From Choristoneura fumiferana (Eukaryota; Arthropoda; Insecta; Lepidoptera; Tortricidae), in contig NC_133476.1 of the NCBI RefSeq assembly GCF_025370935.1, positions 18,475,434 to 18,539,433 of the forward strand: DNA of 64,000 nt, written 5' to 3'. A program made the position numbers and the translations under genes. Shown piece after piece: positions 1 through 12,500 of this stretch. The notes below the pieces were generated by a model. That model had not been told where the DNA came from. It did not search any database and saw only the letters and a list, made by a program, of their open reading frames with translations. The first letter of the stretch is position 1. Every line of letters starts with the position of its first letter.

Positions 1-59
1 GACGAATCTAAGTGTGACGACAGCTTTGGTCGTGATTCGGTTCTAACAGTAATTCCAGA

Positions 60-176
60 GGGGCTACTATGTAATTCAAAAATCGATGTTCTTATCGTAT
101 CTCGTATTAAATAAGATAAGCGTCAGCGGGACGGCAAAGTACGAAATTTAAATTTTGCATTTCGTAGCATAGGGCC
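60..176. repeat. Foldback MITE, GGGCTACTACGAA family, copy 1
   Basis: Begins GGGGCTACTATGTAATTC and ends TTTCGTAGCATAGGGCC, with GTCAGCGGGACGGCAA inside. The same family is at 9705, 18951, 30135 and 32983. Confidence 0.75.
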
Positions 177-404
177 AGTGCGGTTTGTCCAGGGCAGGGT
201 TTGACACTAGTCGTTGTTGTAAGTTAACTCCCGCTATGATTAAGATCAATAAAAAGCTCAGTCTCTCTTTCCTATGATTTCCAATTTCAAATTGAAATAA
301 AGTTGCCTCTGTGGAGAATTAGCCAATTGCAACTTGTCTTTTTTTTTGTTTTTATTTTCACCCTGTACCTACGTATTATTATACCTATACCTACATTTAA
401 GTAA

Positions 405-540
405 TGCATCGTGGGTTCAAGCCTGGGCGGGCACCTTTGAGTTTTCAGATTTTAGGTGTTACACTAGAAATTTACCATGTGATTTACGGTGTAGAAAAAC
501 ATCACACTGAACATAACATAGACTGAATTGTTAAAATTCT
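405..540 (+). repeat. tRNA-derived SINE fragment
   Basis: B-box-like GTGGGTTCAAGCCTGGGC and the following AAATTTACCATGTGATTTAC match the middle of the SINE at 2262; head and tail are missing. Confidence 0.6.
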
Positions 541-719
541 TTAACGAAGAGAAAACCCCGTATCTATTTAATAGTAAAAAATATCTACGGGACGCAAACA
601 AAATTGCGAACATTTAACCCTGCTGGTCATTGAATTAAATAACCTAACCACCGAGAATTATTTATTTTTTATTCTTTCCATCTAATGTATTTTTATGTCT
701 ATCGAATATTTGTAAATAA

Positions 720-720
<1 letters not shown>

Positions 721-754
<34 letters not shown>
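721..754. repeat. (TC)n microsatellite
   Basis: Seventeen TC units in a row. Confidence 0.95.
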
Positions 755-757
<3 letters not shown>

Positions 758-878
758 CCTCTTTTTGCGTCGGGGATTAAAAAATGAGCGTACTTTGCTC
801 GTGACACAGATACGCGTCAAAATGTTGCGTTGATAATAAAATTATGATGAGTTAATAAACGTAACGAATTTTATTAGG

Positions 879-1262
879 TACAGTCAAGTGCAAAGATATA
901 GACACGGCCAAAGTTGCAAAAATATGTATATGTCGGCGGCCGATCGTAAAATCCGCCAGATCATGAAATTCCTAGGCTCATCGTGAAATAGCGCCATTTC
1001 AAGAATTGACTAAGGGACATCCGCCATATCGTTAAAAACTCACCGTTTAACGATTTGCCTAGTGACGTTTAGGCATATCATGAAACGCCGCCATTTCATG
1101 TTTTGGCCAGTTTAGGCAGATCATGAAATTCCTAGGCATATTATGATATGCCTAGAAATTTCGTGATCTGGCGGATTTTCCGATTGTCCGCCGACATATA
1201 CACCACTATGCACTTAACATAACGTAACTTTGGCCGTGTCGATATCTTTGCACTTTACTGTA
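879..1262. repeat. MITE with 36-bp inverted ends and inner palindromes
   Basis: Ends TACAGTCAAGTGCAAAGA and TCTTTGCACTTTACTGTA, continuing as CACGGCCAAAGTT / AACTTTGGCCGTG. Inside, ATCATGAAATTCCTAGGC-type units recur in both directions, making a multi-branched fold. Confidence 0.85.
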
Positions 1263-1294
1263 ACATACTATGGATGCTGGGACAAACTTCCATG

Positions 1295-1735
1295 ATAAAC
1301 ACAGTGAGGGCATCATTTTTTGTCTCACTAGATGGCGCACTGTTGCGTGAGGTTTTTAAGTATGGCTTTCAAAGTCTATTATTACGGGCGTGAAAACAAA
1401 GTTTAGATTCAAATCATACATATTTAATACACCTTAAAACCGGACCATAAAAATATCGAGCATGCCACAGTGTTGCATAGTCCCCGTTTTTTTCGGAAAA
1501 AAGGGAGGACAAAGGTTTCCGAAAGACAAAACTGTCTCAAAACACAGACATTCATTGCCCCGGAACGCATATTTGCCATAATTAGTTTCAGATATTGCAA
1601 AATATTCACAAAATTATTCTAATTATAAATAAACCCGCGTAGCTCACCCAAAAACGATGAGATTTGACATTTCGGAGACCTCACGCTACACTAGCGCCTC
1701 TAGCGGCGAATTCATACGCGATAGCCCTCATTAGG
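1295..1735. repeat. Interspersed repeat, about 430 bp, copy 1
   Basis: Same sequence as 43262-43705 in reverse orientation, sharing ATATCGAGCATGCCACAG, AACACAGACATTCATTGC and CGCGATAGCCCTCA. No coding capacity seen. Confidence 0.8.
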
Positions 1736-2261
1736 TAATCCAACGGAAGCCAGTTTGACTGCGTTAATATTCAAATTAGATTGTGGCCGCTTCTGCTTCA
1801 TAAGTACCCAATGCTAAAAAGGAATTTGATTCTAAAGTTTTTTCTCAAAGTCCAAATATTGAAGGTCTTTTACCTTAATTATAACTTGTCAAGTTCTACA
1901 GGATAACTTAATATACTATATTATTTAGCAGTCTACCTTTTTTAACACATACCTAAATTTAATTACATACTGTCAGGGCAAATAGAAGAACGTGTATACT
2001 CGTAATAAGAGAACAGCTATTATGTTTTTTTAACAATTCTTTTGAGAACATAGGTAAATCTATATATATGTGTAGTATACTACTTAAATTATACCTACCT
2101 GTTTAAATCTGTTTCTTCCTTCTTTTCGTTTCTAAAGGTTGCCGTGAAGAGATCGCTCTGTAGCGGTAGGTACGAACTCCTATTGCTTAACATGATTTTT
2201 TTTAATGTATTTTATATTGTTCTGATTTATTATTTATAGTACTTACCTACTTATTTATTAA

Positions 2262-2572
2262 GCCGTGGTGCCCTAGTGTGTTGACCTATGACCTCTCAAG
2301 CCGAGGATCGTGGGTTCAAACCCCGGCTCGCACCTCTGACTTTTCAAAATTCATGTGCGAAATTACATTTGAAATTTACCACGAGCTTAACGATGAAGGA
2401 AAACATCGTGAGGAAACCTGCACAACCTGCGAAGCAATTCAAGTGTGTGTTAAGTTCCCAGTCTGAATTGGGCTCGTGTGGAAACTACGGCCAAGCCCTG
2501 TTGTTCTGAGAGGAAGCCTGTGCCCAGCAGTGGGACGTGTATAGGCTGGAATGGCATGGATGGCCTGACTTA
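2262..2572 (+). repeat. tRNA-derived SINE with RTE-like 3' end
   Basis: A-box-like CCGTGGTGCCCTAGTG and B-box GTGGGTTCAAACCCCGG, then a body with ACGAGCTTAACGATGAAGG and the tail GCCTGTGCCCAGCAGTGGGA shared with the LINE end at 3858. It is not a tRNA gene, because the ends do not pair. Confidence 0.8.
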
Positions 2573-2750
2573 TTCTTTAATAATGTATGCGAGGCCTTAC
2601 GTCAAACCACTCGGCCACCACGGCTTCACTATGTATCACTACTAGAACAATTGCACTGGATTAATGTAAACAAAGTCTTAACCACAAAAAATCAATGATG
2701 AAGAAAAACATAGGCTACACGAGAAACTGGTAGATCCGGGATCCCGGTAG

Positions 2751-3264
2751 GTACAGTCGACGCCATCAGATATTAGAGCGGCCAAGGTGGCCAAAAAATC
2801 GGTACAATGCATGTTATTATTAAGGTACTAATGTTTACCCGCGGCTTTGCACACGTAAATCATTAGATCCAGCAGCTGAATTGAAATTACGGGATTTTTA
2901 AAAATTCCCGTGGGAATTCCCGGAAATTAAATCGTTGTTTTCATTGACGTTACATTAAAAACAACCATGGTCAAATTACATGACTAAGCCCAGCATTTGT
3001 TGTTAAGAGATTTTATACCTATCCCGCGAGAATATCGGGATAAAAAGTATCCTATGTTTTAATCTAGGTTATAAACTAACTTTTTGCCAAATTTCATCCA
3101 AATCCGTCCAGCCGTTTCAGCGTGAAGAAGTAACAAACATACTCACTCACTCACAAACTTTCGCATTTATAATATTAGTAGGAGTAGGATTAGTAGAATT
3201 AGAGGCCATGTTTCGATATTTTTGATCACCTTGGCCGCTCTGCAATATCTGATGGCGATTGTAC
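2751..3264. repeat. MITE with inverted ends split by a second repeat
   Basis: Ends GTACAGTCGACGCCATCAG and CTGATGGCGATTGTAC, followed inward by GCGGCCAAGGTG / CACCTTGGCCGC. The inner 2820-3190 is another common repeat with CCAAATCCGTCCAGCCGTTT and TATAATATTAGTAGG. Confidence 0.8.
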
Positions 3265-3405
3265 CAGCTCTCTTGAACCGGGCAATGAAAGTTTCTTGGT
3301 GCGCATTCTTCCTGGCAATGAATGGTCTTTCCGAAAGCACAGGTAGTATAAAAAGTGACATGTAAAAAAGCCTTTTGCGGCCTATTTACGATTTCGATTT
3401 AGAGA
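3265..3405 (+). mobile_element. Non-LTR retroelement 3' end, copy 1
   Basis: GCGCATTCTTCCTGGCAATG and TTTTGCGGCCTATTTACG match the element end at 59690-59840. Confidence 0.65.
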
Positions 3406-3489
3406 AAAAAACTTTAAGAAAACTTGGAATCAGTCCCGGTACTGCATGCCATACTCAGAAATGAGAGAACATACCTACTACTTGCTGTG

Positions 3490-3655
3490 TCTTACTCATA
3501 TTAAATGAAAGTTAACCCGGCGCTGCAGTGCGCGTGTTGCAGCAGCCGGATAGTCACGTTGCTCCTAGAAGAAGAGCTACGAATTAGCCCAAAATAGGTT
3601 GAGCTAAACTCGATTTAAGACGTGAGTTATCCGGATTAACTTTCATTCAACATAC
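3490..3655. repeat. Foldback element, diverged copy of the 8955 family
   Basis: Ends ATTAAATGAAAGTTAACCCG and CCGGATTAACTTTCATT. Shares GAGCTAAACTCGATTTAAGA with 8955-9106. Confidence 0.75.
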
Positions 3656-3857
3656 TTACTTCTAGTTGTATAAATCTCATTCGTAAAATTACCGCTCCCA
3701 AACTCCAATCGTTTTCATGCCATTCGCTTTGTGTAAATATTTTTTCCCTTCATTAACATTTAACATCTACGATGTAGCATATAGTTTTCCATTACATTTT
3801 ACCGGAAAAGTTGCTATATCTTCCTCTCTGAATTAGTTTTAATACCCGTTGTAACTG

Positions 3858-4072
3858 AAGTGGCAATGGGCGGGGCACATTGCTCGCAGGACTGATGGCC
3901 GACCGGGAGACGAGCTGTCGGTAGGCCTCCAACAAGATGGAGCGACGACCTGGTTAAGATCGCGGGATCGCGGTGGATGCGAAAAGCACAAGACCGGTCT
4001 GAGTGGAGAGCCTTGGGGGAGGCCTATGTCCAGCAGTGGACGTTTTTCGGCTGACATGATGATGATGATGAT
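3858..4072 (+). mobile_element. RTE-type LINE 3' end with (GAT)n tail
   Basis: GGGCGGGGCACATTGCTCGC, GATCGCGGGATCGCGGTGGA and GGCCTATGTCCAGCAGTGGA end in a GAT repeat, the usual RTE tail in Lepidoptera. A reverse-strand fragment is at 41607-41705. Confidence 0.75.
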
Positions 4073-6414
4073 GACCCATTGTAAGTGTAAAAATGTGATC
4101 TTATTCAACGTTTCAAAAATATGTACCACCGACTCTAATCCCGACGTAAAAAGGCCGTGGTAACTTATTTTTGAGTGGTTCGAATAGATCCATATTTATG
4201 CACTTGACTGTACACTAAATAATAACGTTTCATATCAATAGATTTGAAAATGTCACTCATTTAATACGATAATTGATTGACACTTCGGGTGGCATCGTAT
4301 TTCGATTGAGATCCGACTATCATCGATGGCAATTCGATATATCTTTGTAGTAACGAAATAAAATCCATTGATGGAATTCACTCCTCATATTTTGAATATT
4401 TTAGATAACAGCACCAGCTTTGTTTAACGGCCGGCATCTTTATAAAACAGTTAATGTCTTAAACAACTTCGAAACAGACACAAGATCTATACGAATTTGA
4501 ATGAAAAACGCGAACAGAAGTTAACTTGTGAATGTTATCAACCCAATAATGCCAGTCTTTGAACGAGACTATCATAATTAATTATTTTAATGTTAAAAAA
4601 CGGCATGCTCTTTGACTTTTGCAATTACTAGTTAATTGAATGACTTTAAAAAAAAATACAGGCCATTAAGCCGCAGGGATTGTCACAGAAACAACACTTA
4701 CATAATTATCAATTATAATAGTATAATACACAGATCTATAAAAGGATCTTCTTTCTTCGAAAAGAAGGTCTTTATTGATGTTGCATTATCAACAACAGTG
4801 TCAAATTTCATGACTCTATACCGAGCGGATGAGATTTCTAAATTTCAATGGAGGTCTCAATTCGAGAACTTTTCGACCCCAACGGTAACCAACGAGATGG
4901 GCGGATGACCTAGGTACTTAGTTATAACCTAACCAACAAAAAGTTGGAAGCCCCCGACTTTGTCACTTCAAAGTTCAATATGTCAAAAACGGCTGAACCG
5001 ATTTTGATAAAACATGTCTAAGAACCATCGCTAAAAACCTGCTTTCAATTAAAAAACAGCATTCAAATCGGTCCAGCCGTTTAAGAGCTACGGTGCCACA
5101 GACAGACAGACAGACACACACTCGGACACACAGACACATAGACAAAATCAGACTTTGGTATTTGAATTAATAGCCATAGGTACTTCATGAGATATCAAAA
5201 CGCGACTCTCTGTATTTTTTTTTATTGCAATACCAAGCTGTTTCGCCAAATCAATGGCTTACGTATTTAGTTTCTAATTTTACATTGTAATGACTAAAAA
5301 TAAAGTGGTTTTTTACTGCAGTTTGTCAGATCTTCATTAATTTTAGTGCACGTTTGTCTAGACCACATAGAGCTCATGAAAATAATAATGAAATTAATTA
5401 GAAGGTAATATAGGTACGTAGTCTCAACTACCCAATTATCAATATTTATTTAGTTAGTCAGTACTATACATAATTAAAACTTTGAATTTCTTATATAAGT
5501 ATTCAACTTTTGTAGTTATAAAAAGTCAGGAACTGCTAAAGCGAAATTTATATTTCGTCCTTTACTTACTTCTCTGGCAAAGACAAATATCAAACTGATC
5601 AATGTTAAGAGAAACATAGTGTAAGTAATGGTTACGAATAAGTAAGTTACTTTTTTAAATCAGGATAGGGTAGTAGCAGCACAGGGAAAATGGTAGAATT
5701 TTATTGATGCATAAAAACATTTATTACAAATCCGATCATTCATCAGATCACTTTTAACACATTTATTAGGTACATAAAGTGGCATAACAAAAAGATAAAA
5801 CATGTTTTACTCAAAAATTAAAAAATATGTACCTAGACACAAGTTCTGGTAAGTAATCTTATATTATAATAATATCACTTACATAATATTCAATTGCCGG
5901 GCACGCATTAAATTTTGAATTCCTAAATAATTTATTTAGAACGTATACTTTAAACATTTTATGTGCCCGGAAGTCTTTTATCTAGTAATTTTCAACTATC
6001 TGCGTATAAACATGGGGAAACAATAAATTAAGTCCTAACAGGAAATATTCAGTAGACAATTTTTAAAGAATTAAGATTTTGCAGTAGCTTATGGCAGATT
6101 TTATGACACTTTTTCTTCACCTTTTCTTTAATTACTAATACTTGTTCAATCACAAATTTACATTTAACAACAAACTGACATTAGCCACATATAAATCAAA
6201 TTACAAGCAACTAAAAAAACTATAAAAATTTAACAACTTCAATGTACAAAATATTTAGTTTATAGAGCAGCTAAAACTCTCTACCTCCTGTAGGTATCAT
6301 GTTTACCCAGTTTTCAACGAAACAATAAGTATTGTAAACTGCATCAATCTAGCAAAGAACCTGCAAGCTCCAGCACCGTATATGATGTTCAATGTTTGTT
6401 TCTTTGTTGGAAAA
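4073..6414. other. AT-rich DNA with the white 3' UTR
   Basis: No coding exon seen. The part next to 6414 is presumably the white 3' UTR, with minus-strand AATAAA near 5931, 5720 and 5700. 4100-4900 and 5200-5900 show nothing recognisable. Confidence 0.5.
4918..5165 (+). repeat. Interspersed repeat, CAGACAGACAGA family, copy 1
   Basis: AAAAAGTTGGAAGCCCCCG, TCAAATCGGTCCAGCCGTTT and AGAGCTACGGTGCCACAGAC, then a CAGA run. Other copies at 6817, 29610 and 52850. Confidence 0.75.
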
Positions 6415-6516
6415 CTACTTGCCGCGTCGCGCGCGCATCAGAAGTGCGATGTACGCGAGCAATCTGAACCCGATGAATAGAAGGACCATGTTGACCACGT
6501 CGAATGTAAAGTCGGC
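6415..6516 (-). CDS. w: white coding exon 13 (residues 651-683 and stop)
   Basis: Last membrane segment, VVNMVLLFIGFRLLAYIAL, and basic tail LMRARRGK followed by TAG. The acceptor follows a 13-T tract on the minus strand. Confidence 0.95.
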   Translation of the reverse strand, partial: ADFTFDVVNMVLLFIGFRLLAYIALLMRARRGK

Positions 6517-9500
6517 CTATTGAAAAAAAAAAAAACAATTAAATCCTAATTTTTCCTCAATTCTTGTGCTAATACTTTAGTACTACGACTATATTCCGAT
6601 TTAAAATCTCTGTGGAATGTGCATAATAAACTTATTAGCAAATTCTATTCATCGTCCTTTATGTTTAAACCTAGTTCTTTGTTAGTGAACTATACTTAAT
6701 ATACACGCGTGGTAAATATTATAATTTTTAAACCCAATTAGCATCAAACGGTAAAGTTACGGACAGTGACAAGTGGCCCAACAATCCCATGTTGTGATGG
6801 TACATCAAGGGCATTAGGAGTAATAACCTTACCAACAAGAAGTTGGAAAACCCCCGACGTTGTCACTTCAAAGTTCAATATCTCCGATTTTGATAAAACA
6901 AGTAAGAACCATCGCTAGAAAACCTGCTTTCAAATAAAAAAAAACCGCATTCAAATCGGTACACCCGTTGAAGAGCTACGGTGCCACAGACAGACAGACA
7001 GACGCACATAGCGGTCAAACTTATAACACCCCTTTTTTGCGTCGGGGGTTAAAAATAATAAAAACACCCAATAAAGAAAAACAAAACACGATTCCCTTAC
7101 GCATCTCCGACGATTCTCCGTCTTCCTGTACTGAACTACCATCAATTTAAAGGCAATCAAATATTTCCGTTAAAATATTCTCATGGTCATTCTCAGGTTA
7201 GTATGGTGCAATCATTTACGACAATCTCCATTATAATGAGGTTTTGGCAGCACCAGAGCTATCATTGTACCTTAGACAAAACTAAATATTCGAAGCCCTT
7301 TTCAACCAAAATTATTATGTTGGCAACAAAACAAGTACACAGGATTCTCTAAACGTATAGGAAATTACTATTGTAGCTACTAAAAAACTTAAATCATTGA
7401 CAAGTTTACCCATAAATAGACGTCAACACTAGATGTGATATGAATCCTGTAAAAACGCTTCAGCAGATTGGACATATTCGTACTAACCTCGGAAAAGCTG
7501 AGCGTCTCAAGCACGACTTGTCCTGAAGCAGGGCAGGTGAAGTTCTCTCTGGTGCAGGCGATGGAGTCCACACCAGCCCATTGGTTGACCAGCAGAGCCT
7601 CGTTGCCGTAGCGGAACCAAGACAGGTAGGAAATCCAGCCCAGGTACGGAGGTACAGAGCTAAGGAGAAATAGGGATTGAAGCTATATTGAATGGTTTAA
7701 TATTTTTTGCGCGATGTATTATTTAGTCAAAAAAAAATACTGACACTATCGACTTGTCCAATAAACGTAACGTAACCTATTCTAGGTAGCCCTCAAAGAT
7801 TTTCCAAAATGCTGTGAGTTCAACTCGAGAAAAATTATAGCAATAATATTGAATAATAATGATCATGACGATACGAAGGGCATCGGTTAGAGGTTTGTTG
7901 TAAACACATAATCTAACTGTGGCATTAAATCTAAAGATAAGACAGTATTTCAAATTTGGAACTATTGTCAATATTGGTGATCCATACGTCGCTTATGAAC
8001 ATTTTCTCATATCAATTGATATTTCCTTCAACCCTAGTAATACCTGATCGCAAGTAATACTTAGCAGTACCAGTGGACGCTAAATACCTACCTAGTAGCT
8101 GTAGCACTTCTATTGTATTGGCTGTAAAAGACTTACCCAGAGTTAAGGAAGAACCCTCCGAACAGCATGAATGGAATGATGATGGGCGGACCCACTGATG
8201 CCGCCATGCTTACGCTACTGCTCGCACACGAAATCAGATAGCCTGCAATAAAATTATTAGTAAGAGACAAAAACATACTTTTATATCTACAGAAAAGCAA
8301 TGAGAATTAGGTACATGACACGTAACTTTGTGTCTCGAAAATAATATTGACAGTTTAATGAAAGTAGGATAACACATAATTTATTAATGTAAATATGTAC
8401 CTAGAGAAGTAAACGGTGCATAATATCGCCTAGGTAGCAGAAAACAGAGAAACCTAGTTTTTCTTAACATTTGGCCCTCTGTAGAAACCGAGTTTTATAG
8501 AGATAAATACAAATGCTTACAGGTTTTAATCGTTCACTTTTAAACCTCAAAATCTAAACAAATAACTACGATTAGTTACTGATAAAAAACTCCCCCACAA
8601 AAGCACAAGAACGTAATTAACATACCGGAGGCTTCACTAAGCCGTCACTTTAAAAATAATCTCGGCATGGATACAGCGCCTTATGGGTCCAAATTACTTA
8701 CACGTGTAACCCAGACAAGGTCGACTGTTAGCATTTTTACGATATCTCAGCCAACTCTTGTTGAAATAAAAAGCGTTAGAATAAACAGTCATTAAGTTCA
8801 AAATTACGCAACTGCTAACTAATTACGAGAATGCTGTTCGTACGAGTAGCAATCTTAGCTGTAGTAAAAGAGTAGGTACAAATTGCACCTAAATCTTAAT
8901 GTAATAACGTAGAATGTAATTTTGAACATGAAACTACCGTGAGACTCACTCATATTAAATATAATGACCCGGATAACTCACGTCTTAAATCGAGTTTAGC
9001 TCGACATGTTTCGGGCTAATCCGTAGCCCTTCGTCTCCGGAGCAACGCGACTCATGTCGAGCTAAACTCGATTTAAGACGTGAGTTATCCGGGTCATTAT
9101 ATTTAACGTAGAATGTACTTACTTAAGAAGCTAAAACCAGTATCAAAAAAGGTTGAGCCACTAAGTATTCACGCAAATGTAGCTGATATAAAAATTCCGA
9201 ATCAAGCGCAACCATCCGGTTCTCATATATGTTGACACTTGATTGGAAATTGTCAAGAATAAAGGGCGGCATAATGGATATAAAGTATCGAGATATTTGA
9301 GATGGTGATGGTGTAGTTGATAGAAATTAGCTTAATAGATTGATGTTACGTGACGATCACTATTAATAACACTATGATCAATTGGTTACTACAATAAAAT
9401 GTATTTTAATCAACATATGTATGATAAATAGATAGTCATTTGTCATGTTAAATTATTTTTACGGTTTACGTTCTTGGGAACTTAATAGTCGAACCGATGA

Positions 9501-12500
9501 CAGATGTACTGTAACCTACTCCTAGTTTTTAGAGCATGACATTTTGTATTCATTCTTTGAATCCCCAATATCAGTTTCATGATGGGAATCATCAAACTCC
9601 CCAGATAATATTACGCAATTCAACCTTCACATGTTTTTGGCAGCTTGCAAAATGAATGTCGAAGTTCGCACTAGCGTTTGTTTAAGAGAAGACAAAGGCG
9701 AATAGGGCTACTACGAAACTTCACAAATCGAAGTTCGTATCTTACCGTCCCTCTCACTCTAGTATTAAATAATACAAACGTCAGCGGGACGGCAAGATAC
9801 ACTCTGAGTTTCTAGAAAAACAAACAGAAGGCTATAAATTATAGCATTCACGATGACACTTTTTGTTACTATTTCCAGGTAACCTGTCCATCAAACCGGT
9901 TTCACGAGTTCCATTTAAACTGCTCGCAGAACTTACAAAAATCTTTTTTACAATTATAACTATCAATATTTAATGCGTTAGATCGTTACTGAGATGTTAA
10001 ATGTTTATTGCAGTGTCATTTTATCTGAATTGTTAAAAATCGATCAGAGTCAATCAGTTAAAACTATTGCAACATGATTTTAGATTACGCCATCATTTTA
10101 AAGAATAAGAACCACTAAGGTCTGAGCAAGTCGTTGCTAACAGGCGACATAAAGGAATTCTTTTTTACATGACTGCCCGTAATTTTTTCTAATCCGGTAT
10201 TTGAGTTTCTAGAAAAACAAACAGAAGGCTATAAATTATAGCATTCACGATGACACTTTTTGTTACTATTTCCAGGTAACCTGTCCATCAAACCGGTTTC
10301 ACGAGTTCCATTTAAACTGCTCGCAGAACTTACAAAAATCTTTTTTTACAATTATAACTATCAATATTTAATGCGTTAGATCGTTACTGAGATGTTAAAA
10401 TTTTATTGCAGTGTCATTTTAACTGAATTGTTAAAAATCGATCAGAGTCAATCAGTTAAAACTATTGCAACATGATTTTAGATTACGCCATCATTTTAAA
10501 GAATAAGAACCACTCTAAGGTCTGAGCAAGTCGTTGCTAACAGGCGACATAAAGGAATTCTTTTTTACCCGACTGCCCGAAAAAGTAAGTATGTATGTAT
10601 GTATGTATTTATGTATGTGGGTATGTATGTCCATTTCTTTGGTCCTCGCTGCAGCCTAAACGGCTGGACGGATTGTAACATATGAGGTATCATTGGATTC
10701 GTCATAACTGTCGGAGTGACATAGGGTAATATTTCAATATGGCGTCTGCGAAAAAAAATATGGCGAAGGAATAAAAAAATATATTTTGTATTGTAACAAT
10801 ATGGGAATCAAATGAAAGCTAATAATTAGCCCATTCTAAATATATATGGGTTATAATACTTTTAATGTACTATTTTCACAGAAATATCAAAAAAGTATAA
10901 AATAAAAAACATTAAATTTAATAAATCAAAAAACCCGACTGCCTTAAAAACTAAATCGAATAAAATAAATCTAGCGGTCTAGAACTCTGTCAAGAAGCTC
11001 ATTTAAGGTTCAACAGTCGGGACCCATTCAAATCGTAATCAGCTCAAAAAATCTTGGTAATGGGTCCCGACTGCTGAACCTTAAATGAGCTTCTTGACAG
11101 AGTTCCAGACCACTAGATTTATTTTCTTCCTTTTAGTTTTTAAGGCAGTCGGGTTTTTTGCTTTATTAAATTTAATTAACACATACAACTTACGACAGGA
11201 GATGGTTAAGGCGTTCTCTACTCCACCAAAAATAAAATTGGGTCTTCTATGGGAATTAAGCGTCAGCAGCCTAGCACAAGTTTCTGTTAGATCCTTATTT
11301 TATGTCAGTCAAAAAAACTTCATGAAAAAAAAAATAACTAAAACGTGGAGATATAACTAAATAATAAATAAATAAATATCATGGGACATTTGGCACCAAT
11401 TGACCTAGCCCCAAACTAGAGGTAAGCAAAGCTTCTACTACCTCTATGGATACTAGGCAACGGATAAACATAGGTACTTATATAGATAAATACATACTTA
11501 AATACATATTAAACATCCAAGACCCGAGAACAAACATTCGTATTATTCATAAAAAATATCTGCCCCAGCCGGGAATCGAACCCGGGACCTCAAGCTTCAT
11601 AGCCAGGTTCTCTAACCAATTGGCCATCCGGTCGTCATATGTAAGCAAATTACTTAATGTGCTACCACAGAAAGTCAAATTCAAATATGTTGCGGTGCAC
11701 GCTACCTGTTCATCTACTTGAAGCCAGTGGTTTAGCACGAGCTAACAGGAGTAGGCCAGGTTATGAACCTTATCTAAATACTACCTTTTGTGTTAGCTAA
11801 AATGACCATAAGCGTGCCTACAATATTTGAAGAGTTCCCTCGATTTCGAAAATACAAACTGAGGCATGGAGTCATGGATGCACTGAAAAAGAAACAGAAA
11901 AAGATACCAGCACTGGGAATCGAACCCAGGTCCTCAGCATTCCGTGCTGCGTGCTATAACCCCTACACCACCGCTGGACAGTTCAGGTTCAGGTTTAGTT
12001 TGTATTTTCGATATGGTTTTCACGGGATAACCGTGAAAGTAATAAATTTGGAGTTGAAATAAAAAATACAAAAAGACTCCAAAAAACCAATCATGATTCC
12101 CTTGATTTTTCTAGGAAGATCCCAACATCAAATCTTGCCCTAATGACTATTAGACCACATGAGAGGTACACTTTAAAAAAAATTGCTCTAGCCATCTTCG
12201 AGAAATCAAGGAACATCAGCACATAAATAAATATTCCGACGAATTGAGAACCTAATCCTTGTTTTTAAATCAGTTACAATTAGATACCGATTTTGCTCTG
12301 CTTTATCAACTTTTTCTTTTAGTTTCATGTCAAATTTCTACTACTCACCGAAAGACGTAGCCACATTTGTGATGAGCGCAGCCAATCCTGAAGCGATGAA
12401 GAACCGCTCAGGCGCAGGATTCAGGCCAATCATGTAATACGCTATAGTGGTGAACACAAGCGGTATGGTGGCGAAGACAGGTGCTTCTGCCAGAGTCTTT

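Noticed and set aside
721..1262. CRISPR-like array
   Set aside because: The repeats are a microsatellite and a palindromic MITE; no regular spacers, and the genome is eukaryotic.
11545..11640. tRNA gene on the minus strand near 11590
   Set aside because: Good B-box arm but no matching 5' acceptor stem, and the attached SINE body is repeated at 22668.
11895..11985. tRNA gene on the minus strand
   Set aside because: A-box and B-box are present but the acceptor ends do not pair, and the same unit with the same flanks recurs at 30795, 48470 and 58060, so it is a SINE.
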